This document shows positions 20,384-32,300 of a DNA stretch of 64,000 nt, in pieces (the first letter of the stretch is position 1; every line of letters begins with the position of its first letter). The stretch comes from Mauremys mutica (Eukaryota; Chordata; Testudines; Geoemydidae): contig NC_059082.1 of NCBI RefSeq assembly GCF_020497125.1, forward strand, positions 22,218,965 through 22,282,964, in the 5' to 3' direction. A model generated the notes under the pieces. It searched no databases, was not told the DNA's origin, and saw nothing but the letters and a program-made list of their open reading frames with translations. Both the position numbers and the translations under genes were made by a program.

Positions 20384-23300
20384 CTATGCCAGTAAAATCA
20401 AAAACCATCTCTCAGCGTTAACTTACTAAGCACCCGAGCACACGTCTCAATGTGACACTATTTGGGACTAGAAAACTGGGTTATTCGTACTTCCCTTCTC
20501 CAGGACCCAGTTAAGGAAAGTGCATAGTACCCTCAACTCTCACTCAAATCAATGGGAGGGTTGGCCCATCAGTATTTTCTAGGACATGGACTGGCAACCT
20601 TTGGCCCGCAACCCGCCAAGGAAAGCCGTTGGTAGGCCGAGCAGGTTTATTTACCTGCTGCGTCTGCAGGTTTGGCTAATTGCAGCTCCCACTGGCTGCA
20701 GTTCGCCCTCCCAGGCCAATGGGGGCTGCGGGAAGCAGCGCAGGCCAAGGGACATACTGGCCGCCCTTCCCGCAGCCCCCATTCACCTAGGAGGGTGAAC
20801 CACAGCCAGTGGGAGCTGCGATCAGCTGAACCTGCAGACACTGCAGGTAAACAAACCGGCCTGGCCCACCAGTGGCTTTCCCTGGCGGGCTGCGGGCCAA
20901 AGGTTGCCGATCCCTGATCTAGGAGGTACAGGATTGTGTCCAGAGATTTCACAGATTCATAGTTTAAGGCTAAAAGGGGCCTATGTCATCTAGTCTGAAT
21001 AACCATGTAACCACAGGCCACAGAATTTCACCCAGTTATCCCTGTATTGAGCTCCGAAACTTGAGTTTGGCTAAAGCATATCTTCCAGAAAGGCGGCCAG
21101 TCTTGATATGAAAACTTTAAGAGATGGAGAATCCACCATTCCTCTTGGTATTTTGTTCCAATGATTAAATCTAGGTTATCAGTACGGCTTGTATCATTTT
21201 TTTTTTTTAAAGGCCATATTGCTCCAACTAAATTGAAACAGGTACTGTGGGCTGTGTGGGAGTGCTAGATCCTCCTCACTGGATTCATTTAAGTGTGATG
21301 TAGCCAAAAATCAACAGCTGTTCCAATTGCAAGAGTTTCTCTTGTGGGGTTACGAAATAAGTAAAAATTCTGTTGCTCCATATGCTAACACTAACTGCAA
21401 ATATGCATGGTTAAGTCATTTGATGGCTTTGTGAGAAACGTATCTGTATGAAAGAATCAGCCATTTTATAATGTACTTTCACATGGTACTGATTACTAAC
21501 AACAAGGAAAATACCAAATCAGACCCAAAAGGAAACAGTTTTGTCTCAGAATAGATCTCTGGGTTGTATGGGCCATTGGATAACACAGTAAACCTTAATT
21601 AACCACGGATCTGCACTGAAAATGGATTATTTTGAGGGGATGCAGTTTAATGAAGCATGGATCAATGACATTCTACTATTGTGCCCTGAGCAGGGCTACT
21701 CGGGGTGATGTCTTATCAGGGCCGCCCAGAGGATTCAGGGGGCCTGGGGCAAAGCGGGGGAGCTGCGGCGCTTGTACTCACCCAGCAGCGGTCCAGGTCT
21801 TTGGCGGCATTTTGGCAGCGGGGAGGAGGGGGGGGCCTTCAGTCGCTCTGCATCTTTGGCAGCACTGAAGCCCCTCCCCCGCCCCCCTCCAAAATGCTGG
21901 CAGGGCCTGGGGCAAATTGCCCCACTTGCCCCCTGCTCTGGGTGGCCCTGTGTCTTATTCCCTGCAGTGCAATGGAGGAGTCCCCTGGCACTCAGCAATG
22001 CACTGCGAGAGGCCTGGGAAGTTCTAACTCAGGGGTCTCAAACTCAAATGACCCCGAGGGCCGCATGAGGACTAGTGCATTGGCCCGAGGGCCGCATCAC
22101 TGACACGCCCCCTTGCTGCCCCTGGCCCCACCCCCAATCCACCCCTTCCATGAGGCCCCGCCCCTGCCCTGTCTCTTCTCCACCTCCTCCCCTAAGCGCG
22201 CGCAGTTTTAATAAATATATACACTCAGTAATGCACCTCACTCAAAGGACAAAACACGCACTTAGATTTACTGCCTAAGGCTCTGGGAGGGAGTTTGGGT
22301 GGGGGAGGGGGTCTGGATGCAGGCTCTGTGCTCGATGCAGGCTCCAGGCTGCGGCAGGGGGTGGGGGTGCAGGCTTTGGGACGGAGTTTGGGGATAGGAG
22401 GGAGTGCAGGGGTGAGGGCTGTGGGGCTGAGGGTGAGGGGTACATGATGCAGGAGGGGGCTCAGGGCTAGGGAAGAGGGTTGGGCTGTGGGGTGAGGGCT
22501 GTGGATGAGGGGTTCATGATGCGAGGGGGCTCAGGGCTAGGGAAGAGGGTTGGGCTGTGGGGTGAGGGCTGTGGATGAGGGGTTCATGATGCGAGGGGGC
22601 TCAGGGCTAGGGAAGAGGTTTGGAGTGTGGGGTGAGGGCTGTGGATGAGGGGTTCATGATGTGGGGGCGCTCAGGGCTGGGGCAGAGGATTAGGGTGCGG
22701 GGGGATGAGGGGTTCATGATGTGGGGGCCCCTGCGGGCCGCATGTTTGAGACCCCTGATTTAGATAGTTACTCCAGAATTTTGCCTTCTCCTGGTTTGCA
22801 TCTAGTCAGTTTTCCTCTTTTGCACTGGCAAATTATCACTGACTATTTAGTACAATAGACTACTTCATAAAATCATATCTGGAAAAGCAAAACATTGGAA
22901 GCAGAGGCAAAATGACGGACATTTGCACTGCAAGGCTTTGGGATAATGCAGTCTGTTTGCCAAGAGCTTTAATGTTTACATTAAAGGAAGTTCCTAGCCA
23001 GACATTGTCAATACTGGCATGCTGCAATGAGAAGTATTCTTCCAGCTCTGCCTGTTTTGTTCTGTATTTCAGAAACCCAGTATCACAAACATGGCATCTC
23101 AGTGCAGTTTGGTAACACCAAAGCCTATCTAGTATGAACAGCATTCATCTGGCCTTATGGCTCAGTGCAGACTGAACAGGGTTACAGAATAGCTAATGCT
23201 GTGGATGGCAAGGAGCACCAGCACAATGGACTAGTTAGAACAGGGGTCTCAAACATGCGGCCCGCGGAGCTCTTCCCTGCGGCCTGCGGAGCTCCCCAGG

Positions 23301-26300
23301 GGAGCTCCGCAGGGGCCCCCAAGAGAAAAGCGGAGGCTCCCGCCTCCGCCCCTCTCCTGGAGCCTCGGCGCATAGAGCGCCGAGTCTCCGTCCGAGCGCC
23401 TGAGCCCCGCCCCGATCCGAGCCGCGTGGGGAGGGGGCGGGGCTGGGAGCTCTGGGCTGAGCGCTGCGCTCGGCGTGGAGCTCACAGCCCCGCCCCCTCA
23501 CCACGCGGCTCTGAGCGGGACGGAGCTCAGGCCTCGCCGGAGACGCGCTCAGGTAAGGGGGGGGGAAAGCGGGACCCGCCGGGGCCGGGCGGGGCGGGGA
23601 AGGGAAGCGAGACCTGCCGGGGCCGGGGGAGGGAAGCGGGACCCGCCGGGGCCGGGCCGGGGGAAGGGAAGCGGGACCCGCCGGGGCCGGGCGGGGGGGG
23701 GGGGGGGCAGGGAAGCGAGACCCGCCGGGCCGGGCCGGGCGGGGGGGTGGGGGAGGCAACCGGGACCCGCCGGGGCCGGGCCGGGGGAAGGGAAGCGGGA
23801 CCCGCCGGGCCCGGGCCGGGCCGGGGGGTGGGGGAGGGAAGCGGGACCCGCCGGGGCCGGGCCGGGGGAAGGGAAGCGGGACCCGCCGGGGCCGGGCTGG
23901 GGGGGGGGGAAGGGAAGCGAGACCCGCCGGGCCGGGCCGGGCCGGGGGGTGGGGGAGGGAAGCGGGACCCGCCGGGGCCGGGCTGGGGGGGGGGGAAGGG
24001 AAGCGAGACCCGCCGGGGCGGGGCCGGGCCGGGGGGCATGGGCGGCAGGTTATATACTTGTGTGGGGCCCGGGCCCCAGCAATATTCAGGGCTGGGCGCC
24101 CTGCTCCAGCAATAGTTGGAGCTGGGTCTCTTCCCGCCCCCCCCCCCCTGGTCCTGCCTGGATCGGCCCCGGCCACCGCAGGTCTCCCTCCGCCGCCGCG
24201 ACCCTGCCTGGAGCAGGTCCCAGCCCCCGCCTGCCACCCCCCCTCCGCCGCGTTGTGTTGCGTCCCTGCCTGACAGAACGCAGCGCGCCTCTCCCCTGCC
24301 TGCTGCCCGGAGGGCTCCCAGCAGATTTGCTGTCTGCTGCCGCAGGGTCCTAGTGCCTGCCCTCCGCCAGTACTGGCAAGGCAGGCTGCCCTTACCCTGA
24401 GCCTCTCCAACCCCAAACCCTCAGCCCCAGCCAGAGCCCTCATTCCCCCCGCACCCTAATCCTCTGCCCCAGCCAGAGCCCTCATCCCCCTGCACCCTAA
24501 TCCTCTGCCCCAGCCAGAGCCCTCATCCCCCCACACCTTAATCCTCTGCCCCAGCCCTGAGCGCCCCCACATCATGAACCCCTCATCCCCCCGCACCCTA
24601 ATCCTCTGCCCCAGCCCTGAGCGCCCCCACATCATGAACCCCTCACCCCACACTCCAAACCTCTTCCCTAGCCCTGAGCCCCCTCGCATCATGAACCCCT
24701 CATCCACAGCCCTCACCCCACAGCCCAACCCTCTTCCCTAGCCCTGAGCCCCCTCCTGCATCATGTACCCCTCACCCTCAGCCCCACAGCCCTCACCCCT
24801 GCACTCCCTCCTATCCCCAAACTCCGTCCCAAAGCCTGCACCCCCACCCCCTGCCGCAGCCTGGAGCCTGCATCGAGCACAGAGCCTGCATCCAGACCCC
24901 CTCCCCCACCCAAACTCCCTCCCAGAGCCTTAGGCAGTAAATCTAAGTGCGTGTTTTGTCCTTTGAGTGAGGTGCATTACTGAGTGTATATATTTATTAA
25001 AACTGCGCGCGCTTAGGGGAGGAGGTGGAGAAGAGACAGGGCAGGGGCGGGGCCTCATGGAAGGGGTGGATTGGGGGTGGGGCCAGGGGCAGCAAGGGGG
25101 CGTGTCAGTGATGCGGCCCTCGGGCCAATGCACTAGTCCTCATGCGGCCCTCGGGGTCATTTGAGTTTGAGACCCCTGATCTAAATGATACGGTTTACTG
25201 AGTCCTTTCTCAGGCAAACACCCATTGACTTCAGTCTGGGTTTGCCTCAGTAAGGACTTAGCAAAAAATGAGCAAATGCATACTTTGCTGCAGATACTTT
25301 ATTTTTTAGCAATACTTAAACATCCTGCTGAATTCCCAATATACTTTATTTCCTGAAATTCTAATTGTCCCCAGTAGGATAAAGGCTGGTTAAATCTCTC
25401 AACTGATTAAGGACCTCAGGATCTAGCACTATTTGATTATTTTTTGTCAACAAAATGTATAAGGAGGGCAGGAGTTGGCCTGCAAGAATTGCTGATGAAT
25501 GTCTGTAGCATCTTACCTAGATCGTTATTTTTAGTGATAGCTGCAGCTACCCTGGTTCTTGGACCTTGCTTTGTGAACTGGTATCCAAATTTGAGAATCT
25601 TGGAGTTCTCCTCAAGCATCTGGGCAATCTCCATCTCTACAGCTGTCCCCATCTGCTGCCTCTGTTGGGTGACACACAGTGAAAAGAAAAGGAAACATCT
25701 TCTCACGAAAGAGAGAGAAGTGGTTACATTCAGTAATGTGCTACAAACTGGAGAGAGAAACCCATCTCTGGAGAACTTCCTCTGGGCTTTCTTTTTAGCA
25801 TTGGTCAGTTTTGTTTTCTATTGCTTAGCAGCATGTGCTTGGGAATGAGGTGCAGAAAGTCTGATCCATAGGATTTTGCCTTGCCTCTTTGACAGATCCC
25901 AAACCTCAAGTATTATAGAAGAACATATGGAACCTACCAGAAACTAAACAAAGCAGGCACCAGTTTACTGCCCGCTCCTTACCTGGTTGTCAATTTTGAT
26001 CTCCGTCAGGGTTTCATTCTCTTTTAGTGCATCAATCAGTGCCAGAATGCCAGCCCCAGTGATGAAATTGGATTCTATATTTAGACTCTTCAGGGTCTTG
26101 TTCACTTTTAACATATCTGCAAAAGCCTGAAGAGTTAGGGAAGAGGTCGTATGAGTTTGAAACTCTGAAAGCTTCAGATAACACCAAGAATCTGAATTGT
26201 GGTTAATACCTAGAAAAGCATTGCAAACAGAGTCATGGAGGAGGAGTGTATTCCTAGAACAGAGCAGGTTATAATGCCATTGTGCACAGTCACAAGAGAC

Positions 26301-29300
26301 ATCTGAAAAACAAGCCCCTCTCTAGCAGGGCAGTAACCCCGCTCCTGACAAAAAGGGGTTAAAAGCAGCCCTGGAGAGGACTGCAGCAGGGAAAGGCTGG
26401 GCTGATTGGGGAAGGAGCCACAGCTGGGGCCACGCCCCAATCAGCCCACAGCTGGCCGTATAAAAGGGCTGTGAGCCAGGAGCTCAAAAGGAGTCTCTCT
26501 CTAGCTGTCTGAGAGAGAAGGACCTGGCTGCCTGGCAGCTGAGACGAGTACCTGAGGTGGAGCAGTGCTGGGGAAGGGCAGAGGGAGCTGGGGAGCTCCA
26601 GCCTGAAAAACCCCAAGGCTGCAGGCCTTGAAAAGGGCCTATGAAAGGTACTGGGGCTGCAGAGGGGCAGCCCAGAGATAGGCGAAGGCAGCGGGTCCTA
26701 ACCCCCCTGGCCGATGACGGGTGGTTTACAGACTGCAGTCTGCCCAGGTAAACGGGGGCTAGATGGTGACTGGCAGTAGCCACTGAGGCGAGGTGGGGAT
26801 AGCGGGTTGGGGGTTCCCCTGGGTGGGGAGACCCAGACTGTGGGTTACTGCTGGGGACAGAACCCTGATGTAAAGGGCACCGGGGTCTGGGAGGAACATG
26901 GGGGGCCAGTGGCAGGTCAGACACCGGCCTGGAGCTCGGGGCTGGAAGAGCAAATTCCCAGGATGACCAGCAGGAGGCGCTGCACCGGTGAGTCATCGCC
27001 CTGCCACACTCTCCTAGAGACAAATGCAGCTTTAGTGAACAATTCTGTCTTTTCAAGCTGTGTTTCAACTTACAACAGCAACAGGGTCATTGCTTCGAGT
27101 GGCTGCGAGGCTGAACTTCTTCACGTGAGTGTTGGTTTCCAAAGCCTTGGCAAATTCTTTCAGCGTCGGAATTGGGATGTTCTACATTAAGACAAAACCC
27201 AGTAAACATGACAGCCAATCACATCACCAGACATTTATTTTGATGATAGGCTACATTAATTAACTCTGCCTCTCTGTACAACTTCTTAGCTATTCCCTGT
27301 GCTCTACAAAGCCCGTCAGGCCAGAGTACTGTAACTTGCTCAGCTTTGTGGCTGCCCTTGAAGACTGCTCAACGCCTTGAGCTAGGGCAGAATGCAGCCA
27401 CCACCTTTTAAGCATGGCCGGCCAAAGTGAAAATACTGCTCTGCGCTGTTTTTCATATTCATTTCCAGGTGCAATGAAAGGTGCTGATTTATTTATAAAG
27501 TCCTAAACAGTCTGAGAACTGATGATCCTCTAGGCATCTCTTCTACCATGCACCATCCTGGAAATTAAGGCTGGTGGCAATCTCTTGCTGTCTGTCTCCA
27601 CGGTTGAAGCATGGCCATAATATTCTCATTGGCAGGCCCCCATCGTCAGCATAAGCTCCCTCTTGCAATCTGACAAAGCCTGAGTTTGGCCCCACGGGCT
27701 GGAGTGTAGAATGTATCTGTTAAATCTGGCTTTTTAGCTGGGACACAAATTTGCTGCTGGCTGCGAGGAGGTCTATTAATTGGTTGCGGATTTCTTACCA
27801 GCAGGTGAGAGTAAGTGCTGAGCTGTGGTACAGCTTTGTGGTTGTACTGCTGGATCATTGGTATTGCTTATTTTTTTTTCAAATATATACTCATGCCCAG
27901 AAACAGTGTGATGAGGGGTGAATAACCAATCCATAAACCCTTAGTACAACAGGCACTGGCAGCTTTGGGCATGAGCCTAAGTCTTGATACGGAATTAGAC
28001 ACCTGGAGGTGAGATTGCTACCAAACAAACTGTACTGATAAAGAGGAGGATACAATGAATCAACTCAACATGCCGGTCCTGTTAAAAAATTACTTAGTTT
28101 TAAAACAATAGGAAACAAGAAAGGGAAAAAAATAATGAGCTGCTATTTGTCACCACCTCTGAGCTCACAGCAAACACTAACAAAGCTTTATTCTATTCCT
28201 AGATCCAACCAGCCACTCTAAACTGTGCAGACAAACGCTACTTCTCCAGCTCAGGGTGGGGGGCAGGGCTTGTTCAGTGTCTTTTCATCTGTGGGCTAAC
28301 TGAATGAGGCCAACAATTGTGTGGTACCCCCATAGGTGCTGGAACAAGGGGGGCTGCTGCACCCACTGGCTTGAAGTAGTTTCCATCAGATACAGGGTTT
28401 ACAGTTTGGTTCAATGACTCAGCACCCTCACTATACAAATTGTGCCAGCACCCCTGGGTGCCCCATGAGGTATCTTGCTTTACCAGCTGTTAGAGAAATG
28501 AAGGCAGAAGGGAGCCCTTGCTCGGAGTTCTAATTGGCAGCTAATTCTATGTCAGGTGTTGGTAACCCTTGGAATAACTGGGACAATTCCTGTCTGCCTC
28601 TCTTTGTCTCCTGAGTGTCCTGTTCCTCCCAAATATTGTAAATGCAGCAACATGTTGGAAAACAAAACCCCATGCTTCCAAAAAAACACTGTAAATCTTG
28701 TCATCTCAGATGAAACCTCCTGCAGCAAAGAAAATGAAGCCACAACCCCGATCCAAATACCTTTATGTTGTTCAGATTGACTTCGAGGAGGCTAGGGTCA
28801 TTTGCTCTCATCCTTTGCAAACTTGCTTCCACATTGGTTGGATTAGGTGGCTCCTCGAAAATTGGCTTGACCTTTTCACCTTTGACCACATCTGAAACAC
28901 AGGATCGAATCAAACATGCATCATCGGAACTAAACTGGCTTTTCCAAACTCTCACTTATGTTTGGGTTGAGGCACGCTGGATGTTGCTGTGGCGAATCTC
29001 ATGTTTGTGATGAATACTTGTGAGCCATGGATCATTGTGGAGGAAGGGTTCTGGATTTCTGACGAGTGTTTTTTTGAGATGCTGATGCTTTTGTGGCCAG
29101 TAAAAAATGGTATCACATTCAGTTGTTTCTCCCACTGTTTGTTATTAGTTTGTGCAGCTATACGCAAGAAAGTGAGTGCAGCTAAAGTGCAGAGATGAAT
29201 AATTATTGAGATACACTTTAGAACACTTCTTTTCTAGCAGACCCATTAACACAGCCAGATGAAGGTGACATGATGCGTATGGTATGACATTCCCTGTGCT

Positions 29301-32300
29301 ATATACACTAGAATTAGTGTTATACACCAAATTGTGACCAGCACCGTGCTCTTTCCCCCATTCTTAGATCTCTCTGTGGGGGTCAGCTACAATCCAGTTG
29401 GGAGCACAGGCCTTCTCTTTTCTAGTGCCCTTGCAGTGCTCTTACAAAGGGTAGGAGCTAGGTAAGGGCGTGGCCACACCTCACTCCCCTCTCCACAGCT
29501 GACTTGGCATGAGGGAGGAGTATATTGCACCTCCTCCAGGCCAGGCATGGTGTAGATGATGAGCCACTATGCTTGCTAGGGTGCTGCCAGGAGGAGACTC
29601 TGGCTGCAATGTATCCCCTTTGCATTCCCTTCCAGCAAATCTAATGAACATCTATTTTCCTTGAAATTAAAACCAAACCCAAACTGTGCCCTTTGGGTGG
29701 ATAGTCACCCTTTCATCCTATGAGCTACTTTGAGTTGGAGCCTGCCTTTCCTGCAGATCTTTGCCATCTCCTGGAAGTTCTGGCCCCATCAGCACAAAGG
29801 AGAGTGTATGGTAGGAAGTCTGCACCGGAGAACCTGCAGGCATAGGAAGGTTAGTTCCAGCCCCTTCTGTGCATCTGTCCTTGGGAAGGGAAGCATGTTA
29901 GCCTATGGTATGTGACCAGAGTCCTGAGCTGTATCATTAGGGACAAATTCTGTCCTCAGCTTTATGTGCAAAGCTCCCAATGCAGTCATTCTGAGCCAAC
30001 CATGGGAATCCAGCTCTGAGGGAAGCATGTAGTCTATTGCACAGGATATAAAATAGCAATATTGAAAGGAACCCAGGGTTTATGGTCCTGCCATAAAGCC
30101 TGCAAAGGGAGATACGCTTGTGAATATATTTGGTTATATTCTGAGAAAGTGCCCCTTTCCCTCTAAACACACAGTGCTAACATCAAAGACTATGATGATG
30201 AGGCCCTTTAGCGTCCACCTCCATCTCTGACATTAGCAGCCCATCTATAAATTCAATTAGGTCTTGTAAAATTGCAACATCCGCACATTCTAAATAATAA
30301 AACTATCAAAGCATGAAAAGCAGCTTTCTGCCAGCACCGAGATTTATGAAGCCGTTGCATATCCCTGCTCCAAAGCAATACAATTTTTAATGTTGGCAGC
30401 CATGTACTATAAAAGAAAATCAATCATTCCAGGAGATGCATAAAAATCATAGCATACAACACTATTAATACCTATAATTCCCCATCTTATAATTGTGGAG
30501 ATGAATAATAAGCCTTGCCCACCCAAGCTGCTACAGCCAAGAAAGGAATGTGTTACTGACCACAGCTGTGTTTAAACATGGTTATTTTGTAGTGCAGAAA
30601 GTCATGTTCTATTCAAGGGGCTTGTGTTGAAACCTGAAAGTTTACATGCACTTCCATGAGGTGCAATGGGTGACACTCATCCTGGTGCACTGGGACAGGA
30701 CAAAGCCAATTCACCAATTAAATCACACCTAAGCTCTTTGTAGAACTTAAGTGTTACATAAACCTTGAACTGGATTTCACTATTTGAGCAGATTCCAGCT
30801 CTCTTTGCTATAGAGCAGTGGTCCCCAACCTTTTCGTCTGACGGGCGGCAGACGAAGGACCACTGCAGTGGTGGAGCACCCGCCGAAATGCCGCCGAATT
30901 TCGGCAGCATTTCGGCGGCAACACCTCTCGATGACACCGCTTGCCGTCGACAAGCGACGTCATTGAGAGGCGTCCCCGCCGAAATTTGGGAGCAACACCT
31001 CTCGATGATGTCACTTGTCGACGGCAAGCAGCGTCATTGAGAGGCGTCCCCGCTGAAATTCGGGAGTGACGCCTCTCGATGACATCACTTGTTGGCGACA
31101 AGTGTCATTATCGAGAGGCTTCCCCGCCGAAATGCCGCTGAAATTCAGCGGCATTTCGGCGGGTGCTCTCCCGGGGGCCAGGACGCGGGCGCATGAAGAT
31201 GCCCCCGTGGGCGCCATGGCGCCCGTGGGCACCGCGTTGGGGACCACTGCTATAGAGGATGTCCCAGTCCACTCCCCACAGGACCTCCCAATACCTCCAT
31301 AAATACTCCAGTGGCAGCCTTCAGAGAGTTACTGATGTTGGAGATTGCTAATAAAATGCACTTGGAGAATTCACCACCCTTTGGATTCAAACTAAAAATT
31401 GCCCCAAAACATTTTTGCATATGTAGCAGCACTCTACTAAGCTGAGAGCCAAGGACCAGCCATTGAAGGACTGTTTGTTAAAGATTGTAACCCTGTCCAC
31501 AGAGTAGACTTTTTACTTTACCATGTCATGAGTAGTTAGCAGTGATTTTCTCCTCCTGTTGTGCTGCCTGCCACTGCCCATTAATTTCATCTTATTTCTT
31601 TAACTAGGGAACTGTTTTGTCATGTTAACAATCAGCTCTTGAAATGTGTTCCCCTTTTTTACTGAAAAATTACACTTAGCTAGGAAAAGTTATTGCTTTT
31701 GGACCAAGGAACAAAACGATCTGACAGAGCAACTTTCTGGTGTTAAATTTGTGATTGGAGCATAGTTTAGCAAACCCGCATAGTTGACGTTTTGACCCAA
31801 TACAACAAAAATAGTCTCAAGTTTATGTGAATTAGTACCATAAGCAGTTGCATGTTCTGGGATAGCCTGCAATTTGCACAGATTCCCACTGGGAAGGATT
31901 GCAGAGATATCTCAATCCTGTTCTGCCTACCTCCATGCTCTCCTCTTGGGTAGGGTGACCAGACAGCAAGTGTGAAAAATTGGGACAATGGGTGGGGGGT
32001 AATAGGTGCCTATAGAAGAAAATGCCCCAAATATCGGGACTGTCCCTATAAAATAGGGACATCTAGTCACCCTACTCTTGGGTCATCTCTTCACACAGAT
32101 AAGGGAGGAGATGAAAAGTCCCTGCTGACAAAAACTGCTATTGTCACAGCCCATATAAGAGGGGAGACTTCTTGTGTGGCTACCTTTCCCTGTGCACTTA
32201 GGCAAAGGCCCATCACAATCTAGTATTGAAATGCAGAGAGGGACGCAGAATTGGAACCCTGGATCTGAACATCCATGAACTCAGGATGTGCAAAGGCATT

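Noticed and set aside
23165..24443. Open frames of 316 aa (+), 402 aa (-), 292 aa (+) and 236 aa (-), rich in Gly/Pro/Arg
   Set aside because: They arise from the GC-rich minisatellite in the long hAT copy: several frames on both strands are open at once, composition is periodic, and there are no domains or splice context.
25437..25516. Alternative TMOD2 C-terminus from read-through of the exon 8 donor
   Set aside because: A consensus gtaaga donor is present and a conserved TMOD2 tail exists at 20349-20383; retention would need transcript support.
30880..31180. Regularly spaced repeats resembling a CRISPR array
   Set aside because: Only three units, each a palindrome, inside a hAT element with perfect 8-bp duplications in vertebrate DNA.
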